The notes: a model not told the origin generated them from the letters alone. Shown: positions 1 through 9,796, numbered from the stretch's first letter. The stretch: DNA of 64,000 nt from Siderastrea siderea (GCA_964030785.1 OZ034978.1:17097953-17161952); one strand, 5' to 3'. Numbers and translations: made by a program.

Positions 1-142
1 TCGATGAGGAGTCCCGGAGGTGGGGAATCGTCTCTTTCTGTGTGCCCGGGGGTGGGGAATAGACTGCCAAGTGAGAAAAAAATTGCAAATCCCGGGGGGT
101 AGGCCCGGGGAGGGGGAGGATGGTAACAGGTAGAATTGAACC
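1..142. repeat. End fragment of a MITE-like repeat with G/C homopolymer tracts
   Basis: The stretch rich in CCCGGGG and GTGGGGAAT, ending GGTAACAGGTAGAATTGAAC, is the same repeat seen complete at 27785-28597, where the two ends are inverted. Only one end lies in the window. No coding capacity is visible. It suggests a dispersed non-autonomous element of the host genome. Confidence 0.6.
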
Positions 143-154
143 ATGCATAATATT

Positions 155-527
155 GAGTGATAAACAAAAAAATTCACACATACACATGTAAGCTTAACTT
201 GAGCTTAAGTGAAGCCAAATAAAATTATTGAAATTCAAGCAAACAATTCATAAGTGATAAACAAAATTAATTCACACATAAGCTTAAGTCTTGAGCTTAA
301 GTGAAGCCCAATAAAATTATTGAAATTCAAGCGAACAATTCACAAGTGATAAACAAAATTAATTCACACATAAGCTTAAGTCTTGAGCTTAAGTGAAGCC
401 AAATAAAATTATTGAAATTCAAGAAAACAATTCATAAGTGATAAACAAAATTAATTCACACATAAGCTTAAGTCTTGAGCTTAAGTGAAGCCAAATAAAA
501 TTATTGAAATTCAAGCAAACAATTCAG
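155..527. repeat. Tandem repeat, about 92-bp unit, about four copies
   Basis: A unit beginning AAGTGATAAACAAAATTAAT and containing TAAGCTTAAGTCTTGAGCTT recurs at about 252, 344 and 436, a period of 92 bp. A more diverged first copy starts near 155. The units are directly adjacent with no spacers, so this is a minisatellite-type array and not a CRISPR array. Confidence 0.85.
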
Positions 528-677
528 AAATCAGAATAAGGGTTAAAAAATATTTAAGACCTACTTCAGTAGATACATAAATGAGGATGTGCTTTTTCGT
601 CGATTCGTTACTTGCATGGATTTTGGTAGGGGTTTTGCCGAGGATATTGTAAACAATGACTGGATTCAGAGTTTAAA

Positions 678-1089
678 GGGCTGTTTACATGGAGGGAGGA
701 AGATCCTAGCGCTAGGAAGATCTTAGAAGGCGGATCATCCTAGCGCCATATGTTTTCTGTATTCAGTTTACATGCAAAATATTGTATTTGGCCCTAGCGC
801 TAGGATCTTTCTAGCACTAGGATCTTCCTAGCTAAGAGATAGGAAGATCCTAGCACTAGGAAGATCCTAGCACCATGTAAACTGCCTTCACGCAGAAGAT
901 CTTAGTACTAGGGACAGAAAAACAAATATGGCGGCAGCCGGGCGCTCAGCTGCTAAATACCGACAGTTTTATTTGATTTCAGGGCAACCACCCCGACCTA
1001 AATTTTCCCATGTAAACCAAACGAAAATTTGTTTCGCCTTCTAGGATCTTCCTAGTGCTAGGATCTTCCTCCCTCCATGTAAACAGCCC
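678..1089. repeat. MITE-like foldback element with about 45-bp terminal inverted repeats
   Basis: The left end reads GGCTGTTTACATGGAGGGAG and the right end is its reverse complement, followed inward on both sides by AAGATCCTAGCGCTAGGAAG-type palindromes. The inner part repeats CTAGGATCTTCCTAG several times in both orientations. There is no ORF. Exact ends and target duplication are uncertain, because the flanks share only short A/T runs. Confidence 0.7.
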
Positions 1090-1569
1090 CTAAAAGAACG
1101 AGGCATATATCAATTATGTCCTGTTTTGTTATTCTTTTGTTAGTCAATGAGTTAACATCTTGACGATTCGCGCTGGTACTTGTTTTCGCCTTTTACTTCA
1201 TTGCATGCTTTCATAAGCTGTTTCCTCCTTTGCCTGGCTACACTTTGCTCCGTGAAAACAAAAGACACTGGTATTCTTCAAAGTTGAGAAAAGCGGGTTA
1301 TCGTCGTAAAAGTAAATAACTGGAAATATTATATTTATGACCAAAGCCAAGACAAATTTCTCTTTGTTCGAGATAACGGGGAATTGGAGATAAGCGAGTT
1401 GAGATAGTGGGATCCTTCTAAATAAAAGCGAATTCCCCATACCGTAATATTCTGTGAAATGATTGAAAAATTCCGAGAAACTCACCCGGGAAACTCAGCA
1501 ATCAGATCTTCACGCTGGTTCAATTAAAGCATCGGGCCAAAGCAATCCATATTTCTCCTCAATAAAGAC
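1090..1569. other. Left host flank of the Maverick, no gene recognised
   Basis: AT-rich sequence with only a 95-codon reverse ORF (1198-1485) lacking any recognisable motif. The Maverick target duplication ATTCAT occupies 1570-1575 immediately after it. I see no gene in this stretch. Confidence 0.5.
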
Positions 1570-1575
1570 ATTCAT
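1570..1575. other. Target-site duplication, left copy (ATTCAT)
   Basis: ATTCAT directly precedes the element terminus AGTAGTAATG. The same six bases directly follow the other terminus at 23600-23605. A 6-bp duplication is the hallmark of Maverick/Polinton integration. Confidence 0.93.
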
Positions 1576-1989
1576 AGTAGTAATGTGGGATCACGTGGCA
1601 AGATGAGCCTCGTTTTGATGTAAGGATGACGTCATAACCGGAACCGGAAGTCACGTGTTTTTAAGAGGGGAACCCCGCTGACCAGTAAGGAAAAAAGGGG
1701 ATCGCGGGCTCATGCAACCGGAAGTCACGTGATTTGGAAAGGGAAACCGCTGGCAAGTGTGAAAATAGGATCGTGGGCTCAAGGGGAAGTAAACCCGCTG
1801 AGAAAACGTGGGCGCAAAGTCCAAAGTCCAATGTTGGGAACGGGGGTAACCCAGATATGGATTTGATATGGCACATCAAGCAAAAGGCATTTGGGAAAGA
1901 AAATATTTTAATGTGGCTTGCAGAGGATGAGTGTTCCTTTGAGTTCCTTTTGATAATATGAGTATTCCTTTGAGTTCCTTTTAATAATA
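1576..1989. repeat. Left terminal inverted repeat of the Maverick (414 bp)
   Basis: I compared this by eye with the reverse complement of 23186-23599. They match with no indel and one substitution (position 1814, G versus T equivalent). It contains a palindromic CRE, two ACCGGAAGT ETS-type sites and three CACGTG E-boxes. A roughly 74-bp internal unit (CCGGAAGTCACGTG at 1644 and 1718) is duplicated. A 75-codon ORF occurs in both TIRs, but I do not consider it a gene. Confidence 0.95.
1627..1731. promoter_or_regulatory. CRE / ETS / E-box cluster in the left TIR
   Basis: TGACGTCA (perfect CRE) lies at 1627-1634, ACCGGAAGT at 1643-1651 and 1717-1725, and CACGTG at 1652-1657 and 1726-1731, with a further E-box at 1592-1597. 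The same cluster is present inverted in the right TIR. Adenovirus ITRs and E1A/E4 control regions use ATF and ETS-family sites, so an enhancer role is plausible, but it is inferred from motifs alone. Confidence 0.55.
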
Positions 1990-2250
1990 TGAGTATTCCT
2001 TTGAGTTCCTTTTGATATGAGTGTTCCTTGTGATAATATGAGTTCCTATTTAATGAGTTCCTTTTGATAATATGAGAGTTCCTTTTCCATGACGAGTATT
2101 CCTTTGAGTTCCTTTTGATGAGTGTTCCTATTGAATGATGAGTATTCCTTTTGATAATATGAGTGTTCCTATTCCATGATGAGTATTCCTTTTAAGATGA
2201 GTGTTCCTTTTGATATGGGTTGAGTGTTCCTTTTGATGAGTATTCCTACC
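1930..2250. repeat. Minisatellite of GAGTTCCTTTTGATAATAT type
   Basis: Imperfect tandem copies of GAGTTCCTTT(TGATAATAT) and GAGTATTCCTTT run from the inner edge of the TIR to about 2250. The right end of the element holds only the first copies, so the array has expanded on the left side only. No ORF of interest. Confidence 0.75.
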
Positions 2251-2472
2251 CCACCTAAGCGCAACATCTTTGTAGCTTATTTGATACTTGTTGAAGTGCA
2301 TTACACCTAGCAACGAAGTATGCAAACCACAGTCACAGATGATGATGATACCGATGAACGTGAAGGTGACTTCATGCGCTCTCACCACGACGAAAAACGC
2401 GTCCTATTCCTATTAGTTCCCGATTGAACGTGAAGGTGACTTCATGGGCTCTCACCAAGAGGAGGAGGTGTC

Positions 2473-5400
2473 TCACTGGTATCCATAAGGGTAGGTCTGG
2501 AAGGTGACAGGATCCACGACTCTCTTGTCGTAGACCAATTGGTAACGTTTGTATTCGGGGAAGGTGTACAGTTGGTAGTGTTGGGGATCACGCACAATTT
2601 GGTATGATTTGACCACTTGGGTTTGGCGTGGACGTAGAAGTGGCTTCTGGATTTCGTCCAGGACATTCTGACGCATGATGTTGTAATTCAATTGGGTTTT
2701 GCCTTCGCTGTTAAGGCGGAAACCTCGCACCTTGCACTCGACGTGACCCTTTTGGGTTTGGTACCCATAGTTCTTGGGACCCCCTGACACAAATTCCACA
2801 ATGAAATCGTCAGGGTCCAATTCACTCGTAAACTCGCCGAGGTAATCGCCCAAGACCGGGGTTGCTTGATTCTCGTCTGTCCAGTAGATGACGGAGTCGG
2901 TGTCGTAGTAGAGGACACGTTCCCCCAGCTGTTCCAGGGCTGCATACAGTCGGAGCCGGGCCCAACAGGTAGTGAAACACGCCACAAAGATATTGAGGTT
3001 AGGTGACACGGGGATGTCTTCGTCTTGGTACTGGTAATGCACCTCCACTAAGTTGTCATTGATAACGGATACGTGACGTACCTCCAAAGTACTGGTATCT
3101 AGAAAACGGTGGAAGGCTTGAGGGTCATCAAATGTTTGGACTTGGGTCTTGTTCAGACGTTGTCCAAACTTGCCCCACATGGAATTGAGCATCATTTTAG
3201 CGAGGGTACGCAGCCCCGGATTCTTTTTGATGTTGTCGTACTCCAAATGGATGCCTTCATGTTCGAAGTACTCTCGAAGGTATTGCTGACGTTTGGTTTC
3301 GTCCTCACCGACCCAGGATGGCCACCCACTGGCTTCTTGCTTAATTTTCAACCAGGTGTTGACGTAGTCTTTGAAGAGTCCTTCACACGTCTCGTCAAAA
3401 TGCCAGACCTCATAGATGTACTGGATTTCGTACCCCAAGTCCACCGCTTTAGATAATTCGGGGCTACACCATGTTCCCGTCAAGGTCCGCTGTTCGTCGG
3501 TGTGCACACATTCTGCACATCTCTGTAAGGGTCGTTTGACCATCTCTTGTTCCACACAGGCAGCACAGAGAGGAAAAAGGAGTTTGGATTCATGACGGTA
3601 AGGCAGGACAGGATGGTAGAGATGACGTGGCGGCAGGACTTTGCATTGGACAAGGCCAAAGTACTGACGGATGTCGGTGTCGGCTTGAAGATGAAACGAG
3701 GATGGCCTTTGGGGTAGACACAGGTCTTGTTCACCCATGGGTACAAGGAGGTCACATCGATGTAATGTATTTGTTGATTGGGTGTCACGCGATGGTACAG
3801 TTTCACGGCATTGGTACGACCCCCGCAGAAAGCGTCACGGGGGTTGAGAGGTTCTGTGAAGTCAAGGGTCCCCAGGTACGTTCGGATGTCCAAGGAAGTG
3901 TCTTTGAGACGGGACCAATCACATTCCCACATTTCTATGACATGGTATCCGAGCTCTCTAAATTGTTGGATCCTTTGCTGGGTGGTCTCGTAGACATCTT
4001 GCATGGTTCGATCATAGTGACGTAGATGGCTTTCGTGACGAATGGGGAAACAGCGACGACACCCATGCCAGAAACACCCGTGAAATTCGTAGATGGTGTT
4101 GGTAGTGGCATCGAAACCGTCGACATGGAAGTCAGTGCCAGGGATGCAATACTCGCCGGCATTACGGGCATGTTGAATGGTCTGTTGTTGTTGGGCACAC
4201 CAGGTTAACCATTCCAGGGCCACCTTGGAGTAGTTGATATTGTTCTTCCACCCACGAACGGGTTCACTGGCAATACTGTTGGGGATCATGCGATTCATGC
4301 GTAGATCGCGGTTACAAGCAGAAGCAATGGTGATGTGGTCGAAGGGGTTGAAACCCGTTAGCGTTTCAAACAACCGTTTGAATGTCAAACAACCTTCTTT
4401 CAAGAGACGTACATCGGATTTGCAGTAGGCCACCAGTTCTTTGCGGAAGTCAAAGACCTTGTCGCGTTGGTCTTGATGCCAGGTTTCCAAGGCTTGCTTG
4501 CCTTCGGGGGACATGGTTTCAGGCATGTAGTAATCAAGGGCCGGGATGGGTCCTACGTAGTTTTGATGATCTGGATGATTGAACTTGTGGGGGAAGTACC
4601 CTTTGCAGAGTTCTGTCAATCCAAAGGTTTTGGGAAACGCCGATAGAGGCATCTGGAAGAAACTCAAAGAGTCGATGAAGCGGATACGGTCATGCTTGAT
4701 CTCTAAGAGTTTACACCCGTTCCGGAGCTGGTCGACGATCCTGTTGTCGCCATAATATTGATGAATGATAAAGTAGCCATCGTACCCTTGGAAGTTATGG
4801 GCCAACACATTAACTTGGCGGGTATCATGGAGTGTCAAGGTATCCAGCCATTCCAGGAAATCTCGGACGCAATGGTTGCCAGGGAAACACAGGGGTTGGT
4901 CGTCGTCTTCGGTTTCGGCCACGACGAGATTAGCGATGTGTTGTTCTTGGGGTTGCATGGCTTCAAAATCAAAGAAGACATGAAGGGGTGGTATGCTGTC
5001 CTCCTCATCGTCTTCCTCCTCGGGTGTGGCATCCACACCCACCCTACGTTTGGCGCGGGGACCTCGTTGCCGTTTCCTCTTTCTTTTCTTCTTGTCTTGA
5101 GTGGCTATTTGAATAAAACAACGATGAGTTGCACCGTCCACGTACTCATGACAGCAGGGGCAGTCAATGTAGCCACATTGATGCTTGTCAATGTGGCAAG
5201 CAGGAAGTAGGATTAGACATTTAGCACAGCGACGGCGCCGAAAGCAGACGGAGGAGTCTAGGTTGGTCACGGGTTTGCCGGCGTGGTCCTTGACCAGATG
5301 CATTTGGAAACAGGTGTCTCCAAAAAAGTCCCGATGACATTGTTGACAACGTTGAGTGGCTTTCTGGCCTCGAGGGTACGCCTCCAGGAAATCAGGGCAC

Positions 5401-6611
5401 TCTTTTTGGCAACAGGCCCTGCAATGACGTTTGTTGTTGTTGCATCGATGCTTTCCCTCCTCGTTATAGGGTTTCCAACAATGGGCACAGACGTAACCGA
5501 CCCCGAAAAAGGCTGGCAACTTGGTAATGACATCATAATGGCCTTTCTCGTGCAACAGGATCAATTGTTTGTCTTGAAGGGGACCAAAGGTCGTGATGTG
5601 AAAAGAACGGTCGGCATCCACCAACAGGATCTGGTAACCGGTCAGGGAAGGAGTGGTACTGAATTGGGTCAAGGCATCGTAGCCACAAGGGCCGAAGGGC
5701 ACGTTGGCCTCGTGATGGAGCAAGAGAGCCATTTCTTTTTGCAGTTTAGTTCCTTGGCGAATGCTGCGGTATTTCGGGTGTTGGTCCACTTTGGCTTTGG
5801 CGGTGACGAGGGCTCTGGCACAACAGAGATCGTCGTCATTGCGGATCTGGATAATGGAACGTTTCTTGGGTATTAAATTTCGTAGAGGTTGATGTCCGGG
5901 TTTCTCCTGGCGTCGGCGGCCGGTTCCTTGAGGGGCATGATGGACTTGAGTAATGGAGACTTGAAAGGAGTCGTCCATTTCAAATTGTTCATTGCTGTTG
6001 AGGGCTTGGGCTAAACGTTGGAATAAAGCCTCGACACGGTCGCCGCCTTGGCGCCATTCTCCTGCACGTAATCCCCAGCCCTGAAAATTATTATGGAGTC
6101 TGTTGGAGGCGATGGTAAAGTACAGGCGATCTTGATCGTGGAGGGGAGGTGTGGTGGTGGTCAACACTTGATTCACCGCGCGACGTAACCCCTCTTCTAG
6201 AGCTCGAGTCATGCTCTGATTGGGAATGAAATTCCCCCTTTGACGTAACTGGGTCTTGAAATGACGTTCACGCACTCCCAGACGGTTGCTCAAACGATCG
6301 ACATAGGGTTGGAGTTCAAAGTCAAACGTTCCTGCTCCGATCGAGGTATCCAAACCTCCCCCAGTTTGTTGAAGAAGATGGGTTTGAAACGCACGTTGGC
6401 GTTCGAAGCGATCCAAGGCCTCTTCACAAATCTCATCACTGTCCGGCATGTCTTCGGTACATAACATAGGTCCCACACAGGAAGTTGTTGTTGTCGTCTC
6501 GTCTTCTTCTTCTTTCTCAGAATCGGACATCTCTAGTCCAAGCAAGGACATGATCTCGCGTCTAGCGAGGCCACTGGGCCCCGCTTTCTCCTCATCTTGG
6601 CGAGAGGACAT
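2473..6611 (-). CDS. polB: Protein-primed family B DNA polymerase (pPolB), one frameshift
   Basis: This is the replicative polymerase of the element, expected to copy it by protein priming at the TIRs. The N-terminal frame (3480-6611) starts at the ATG 35 bases below a TATA box. It holds Cys/His zinc-finger motifs (residues about 370-500), Exo I FFDFEAM (about 545), Exo II HNFQGYDGYF (about 605), Exo III YCKSDVRLL (about 730), an EFHGCFWHGC segment typical of Polinton polymerases (about 845) and motif A DVTSLYP (about 950). Motif B (MLNSMWGKFG) and motif C (YYDTDSVIY) lie in the next frame (2473-3738). The frame changes between about 3680 and 3740, downstream of motif A. As assembled, the gene cannot give a full polymerase. 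It may be a real one-base lesion or an assembly error. No obvious slippery heptamer or splice site explains it. Confidence 0.93.
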
Positions 6612-6643
6612 GATCAGATGAACTTACTGGAGATCGGGGCTCT

Positions 6644-6791
6644 GTTTTTATAGAGAACCAAAAGGTCACGTGGGAGGGGAAGGAGCCAATCACTAAACAG
6701 GGTGCCCCCCTGAGAGGGGGTGCCCTAGGGAGGGGTGGGACGAGGTGGGGGGACCCCCCTCCCCCCTCTCTAGTTAGGGTCCATGGTGCAT
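6644..6791. promoter_or_regulatory. Bidirectional promoter block, copy A
   Basis: Reading leftward it has TATAAAAA (6645-6652), then GGTCACGTGG (E-box 6667-6672), CCAAT (6686-6690), a GC-rich core GAGGTGGGGGGACCCCCCTC and CCATGGTGCAT. An inverted, clearly homologous copy is at 22101-22230. The block serves pPolB on the left and, with the TATAAAA at 6812-6818, the coiled-coil gene on the right. Confidence 0.8.
6645..6652 (-). promoter_or_regulatory. TATA box of pPolB
   Basis: TATAAAAA on the minus strand, about 35-40 bases above the polymerase ATG at 6611 and 15-25 bases from the CACGTG box. Confidence 0.7.
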
Positions 6792-6811
6792 CACGGGAAC
6801 GAATGAGAGAC

Positions 6812-6818
6812 TATAAAA
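6812..6818 (+). promoter_or_regulatory. TATA box of the acidic coiled-coil gene
   Basis: TATAAAA on the plus strand, 32 bases before the ATG at 6850. It completes the divergent promoter with the polymerase TATA on the opposite side. Confidence 0.65.
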
Positions 6819-6849
6819 CAGATCGACCCTCGAGGTGAGTCATCTCAAA

Positions 6850-7257
6850 ATGGACGCTGGTCATGAGAAGCTATTGGAAGCCTTTGAAGAATTTGAAGTA
6901 GATTTGGAAGTTGAAGAGATCTTGGAGAAAGTGAAGAGGGAGTTGGAGGAGGAGGAGGAAACCTTTGCTGAGTTTGCTGAACGTTTGAAACAACTGGAAC
7001 CGGAGAAAGTAGAGGCGCAGAAACGCCGAGCAGAAGAGGCCGTTCGTTTGGAGGAATATTGTTACCCTCACATGACCTGTGACTGGTACATCGAGGGGCT
7101 GGATTATTGCTGGACCAACTGGCACCACAAATTTAAGCGGCCAGCCACACCTCCCCGAGCACCGCCACCATCGCCCGATGTCCCGCGTAAGACAGTCCCG
7201 CAGCCGCTGTCACAGACCCCCAGTCAGCTACCATCAAAGCGACGACAACGACGATGA
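6850..7257 (+). CDS. Acidic coiled-coil protein, function unknown
   Basis: This 135-residue product starts at the ATG 32 bases below a TATA box; an in-frame GTG at 6835 is less likely in a eukaryotic setting. Residues 10-70 are strongly acidic and heptad-like (EEFEVDLEVEEILEKVKREL, then EEEEETFAEFAERL), predicting a coiled coil. A middle part with Cys and Trp (EEYCYPHMTCDWYIEG) follows, then a proline-rich tail ending in basic residues. The last 80 bases overlap the next gene in another frame. I do not recognise the family. Its early-type promoter shared with pPolB suggests a regulatory or replication-linked role, which is inference. Confidence 0.7.
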   Translation: MDAGHEKLLEAFEEFEVDLEVEEILEKVKRELEEEEETFAEFAERLKQLEPEKVEAQKRRAEEAVRLEEYCYPHMTCDWYIEGLDYCWTNWHHKFKRPATPPRAPPPSPDVPRKTVPQPLSQTPSQLPSKRRQRR

Positions 7258-7288
7258 CTCCACCAACGACACCGACTATGACCCTCAG

Positions 7289-7324
<36 letters not shown>

Positions 7325-8299
7325 TACGAACTGCCCAACCTTGAGAGAAAACAACTGCAGCAACTGGCCGCTCAAGCGAGGTACCGGGCCAGGCATCCCG
7401 ACCGAGTAGGCGCCACTCAACAACGGTTTCTGGCGAAACGTCAGAGCATGAGCGCCAAATGTAAACGGTATCGGGCCGAACACCCAGAGAAAGTGGCCGC
7501 CTACAAAAAAAAGTACCGAGAAAACAATCGAGAGTTCATCGCGGTGTCCGGCCAGTGTTACCGGGACAAACGTCGTAAACAGGTGGCGACGGCCCGCCAG
7601 CGCTACAAGGCAAGGTATCCAGAGCGCGTGGCTGAGTGTGATAGGCGTTACCGGGAAAGGAATCGAACCAAGCTGGCGGAGGCCCAAAGGCGCTACCGGG
7701 AAAGGAATCGAGCCAAGCTGGCGGAGGCCCAAAGGCGCTACCGAGAAAAGAATCCGAAACAGCGCCTGGGGTATGACCAACAATATCGGGAGACCCATCG
7801 AGCCCAGCTGGCGGAAGCCCAAAGGCGCTACCGGGAAAAGAATCCGCAACAGCGCCGGGGGTATGACCAACAATATCGGGAGACCCATCGAGAGGTGTTG
7901 AGGGAGAAAGAGAGGTGTCGTCGAGCCCACCTGCTGGAGAAAAAGAGAACTCGAGAGAAAATGGAGGCTTTAGGACCTTTGACATTAACCATCCCCCTGA
8001 CGGATTATTTGAAATCCATTCCTGTGACGCAGGAATCTGTGGATACAAACGGACCGCCCACGGACTCTCATACTCTGTTTGATTTGGATTCGGGGGGCGT
8101 GCAAGTTGCGGACTCCCCTGATTGGGAGAATGTTTCGTATTTGCAGGAGTTATTGAAAGACATGTCACCCGATGATTGGCAGCAGGTCATGAACGATGTC
8201 GAGGATTTTGATGTGGAGGCATTGTTGCCCCCTGAAGACCTCGTTCATGACATGTCATCCGACGAGGGCGTGGATTTATTGTTTGATTTAATGTCTTAA
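7178..8299 (+). CDS. Basic tandem-repeat protein with acidic tract and acidic/hydrophobic C-terminus
   Basis: About 373 residues from the first ATG that avoids most of the overlap with the upstream ORF. An upstream in-frame start at 7079 is possible. An Asp-rich run (about residues 22-50) comes first. About eight or more degenerate repeats of the form RRYREKNPxxxxEAQ follow (about 60-265), highly basic and probably helical. The C-terminal 90 residues are acidic with bulky hydrophobics (DFDVEALLPPEDL, DLLFDLMS), resembling transactivation domains. RYxxxPEK-type repeats are common in cnidarian and sponge proteins. A DNA-binding activator is a reasonable guess but unproven. The repeats sit in near-identical DNA copies (for example 7720-7900), a sign of recent internal duplication. 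Confidence 0.75.
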
Positions 8300-8550
8300 C
8301 CCCCTCGTCTCCGTATTTTGGCAGAACATCCGTGTCAGTATTTGTGAGAGAACAAATGAACTTGACAACTCATCAATCAATCAAAATGACACAAGTGACA
8401 TTGTTTTTATTTTATCTGGATTGTCTACATCACAATGGGTTTTGTCTCGCCAATCCTGCTTGAGACTCAACACGAACTACAGAAGACTACCGAACTGCAG
8501 AATAACAATGTGACATTTTCATTTTTTGACTCAACATGTTAATTAAATGT
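8300..8550. other. Convergent intergenic region with poly(A) signals
   Basis: This separates the rightward repeat gene from the leftward structural block. It holds AATAAA on the minus strand at 8406-8411, a likely 3' end for the leftward transcripts. ATTAAA at 8542-8547 on the plus strand could serve the rightward gene. No ORF is visible. Confidence 0.55.
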
Positions 8551-8910
8551 TTACAATTTTAAACGTTTCTTGGCTTGCATGATTTTCTTGACCACCCGTT
8601 CCGTCTTGTTTTTCTTGCCGGGTAATCGATCAATGGCTTGGATCATCTTGGTATCGGCTTTCCATTTATCTTGCAAATTCTTAGCACGGCTGTAATCAAT
8701 GTCGTGTTGCTTAGCAATTTGGTCCAAACGATTGATCCCGGGATCCCCCCGTTTCAGACGTTTAGCCAAATGGGTGCCAGGGCCCATGTACTGATACCCG
8801 GGCCAATGAAATTCCTTCCCCGTTTTCGCAATCCATTTTTGGACATCCAAGGCCCCTCCTCGTTGGGGGCGTTTCCGTTTGATACCCCTTCTCCTCCTCT
8901 GGGTGGGCAT
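8551..8910 (-). CDS. Small capsid-associated protein with parvovirus VP1u-like phospholipase A2 motif
   Basis: 119 residues. The basic N-terminus carries a QRGGA cleavage-type site (about residue 17). Residues 37-80 contain YMGPGT (calcium-loop equivalent of the parvoviral YxGPG motif) and, after a spacer, KQHDIDYSRA, matching the HDxxY catalytic His-Asp dyad of the secreted-PLA2 fold. Parvoviruses use this domain to leave the endosome, and some adintovirus-like elements carry such a protein. The C-terminal 40 residues are lysine-rich. It is the last gene of the leftward block, three bases after the preceding stop codon. Enzymatic activity is inferred from the motif pair only. Confidence 0.83.
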   Translation of the reverse strand: MPTQRRRRGIKRKRPQRGGALDVQKWIAKTGKEFHWPGYQYMGPGTHLAKRLKRGDPGINRLDQIAKQHDIDYSRAKNLQDKWKADTKMIQAIDRLPGKKNKTERVVKKIMQAKKRLKL

Positions 8911-8912
8911 GT

Positions 8913-9584
8913 TTATTCACTGTCGTACTGCAAACGTCTCCGTCGGGGTTGTTTGGTTTTGGTCCAATCTTCCCAACCGGGTAAGGGTTTCAATCGTTGC
9001 ACTTCCCGGGAGACTCCTTTGCCTTTGCCTTTGCCTTTGCCTTTGCCTTTCGCGGCACCACTTTCGGTTAAATGCTTTTCCCAGGCCTTGCGTCGTTCTC
9101 GCACGGCTTCTAAACGCGATCGGATATCCCCTCGACTGGTGGAAGGTCTCTCTTCTGCTCGACTGGTAGAAGGTCTCGGTTCTCTCGCGCCTTCCCTGGT
9201 AGCAGGGGTAATGGTAGGTTTGGGAGCCGACGGACCTCCTTTTATCATGCGCTTCAACCATTGTTCCACGGGTCCCGTCACCAAATCCCCGGTCTCTTCC
9301 TCGCCTTCTTCACCTGGCGGACCACCCGGGGCACCCGGGGCACCAACCCCTACCCCGCCAGGAAATTGACGAATGCGTTTGGTTAACTTGATTAATTCTT
9401 GACTCAACGGTTTGGTTTGAGCATTAACCAGGGCGGGAGGTAATTGAGGGTTGGCTAACAAGACATGTTTTTTGGCGGCGAGCGTTGCGGCTTTGTTCAA
9501 CAAGGCATTTTCGGTGAGTTCTCCTTTGTAATATTGAATGAGTTGTTCCAAGTCCTTTTGGGGAATCATGTACACTTCGTCCAT
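8913..9584 (-). CDS. Conserved-type Maverick protein, function unknown (KG-repeat linker)
   Basis: 223 residues. The N-terminal 60 residues (MDEVYMIPQKDLEQLIQYYK and following) are helical and resemble a segment found in other cnidarian Maverick proteins. The middle is Pro/Gly/Glu-rich and disordered (about 75-100). A WLKRMIKGG segment, a Ser/Arg-rich part with two PSTSR repeats, a GKGKGKGKGKGKG run and a basic tail follow. The KG run is encoded by a CTTTGC microsatellite at about 9018-9050 and could vary in length. It overlaps the upstream gene by 19 bases. A virion-associated role is suggested only by position. Confidence 0.72.
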   Translation of the reverse strand: MDEVYMIPQKDLEQLIQYYKGELTENALLNKAATLAAKKHVLLANPQLPPALVNAQTKPLSQELIKLTKRIRQFPGGVGVGAPGAPGGPPGEEGEEETGDLVTGPVEQWLKRMIKGGPSAPKPTITPATREGAREPRPSTSRAEERPSTSRGDIRSRLEAVRERRKAWEKHLTESGAAKGKGKGKGKGKGVSREVQRLKPLPGWEDWTKTKQPRRRRLQYDSE

Positions 9585-9796
9585 GTTCGTTGACTACAGT
9601 CGGAGCAAAGTTCCCCGTCTTCCTGGTCACGGCAACTCTTACAAAGACGGGCCCTCAAGATGTGTTGGTACTCTCGATACAACAGGTGATATTTATGCTT
9701 CCAATAATGACACTCGTCTTTCCACTTGTCGGTGGCCCGATTGGCCTCTTGTAATAGAGTCATCCACGTAGGGAGGGTTAACGAAGACATTGACAT
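9566..9796 (-). CDS. Small protein with two CxxC motifs, function unknown
   Basis: 76 residues from the ATG at 9796. The open frame extends to a GTG at 9850, but that part overlaps the upstream gene. A helical, aromatic middle (WKHKYHLLYREYQHILRARL) is followed by CKSC and CSDC pairs, which predict a small zinc ribbon. It overlaps its neighbours by about 19 bases at each end, as is usual in this block. I do not recognise the family. Confidence 0.6.
   Translation of the reverse strand: MSMSSLTLPTWMTLLQEANRATDKWKDECHYWKHKYHLLYREYQHILRARLCKSCRDQEDGELCSDCSQRTWTKCT

Noticed and set aside
155..527. CRISPR array
   Set aside because: Units are adjacent 92-bp copies without unique spacers, in a eukaryotic setting.
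1734..1961. 75-codon ORF in the left TIR, with an identical twin at 23214-23441
   Set aside because: It is conserved only because the TIRs are copies. Composition is that of the repeat, there is no motif, and it runs into the minisatellite.
3109..5876. Plus-strand ORFs of 115-197 codons opposite pPolB
   Set aside because: All lie opposite well-supported polymerase motifs and have no features of their own.
7133..8168. Reverse-strand ORFs of 265 and 210 codons opposite the basic-repeat gene
   Set aside because: They are shadows of the repeated codons on the plus strand; no ATG context or known motif.
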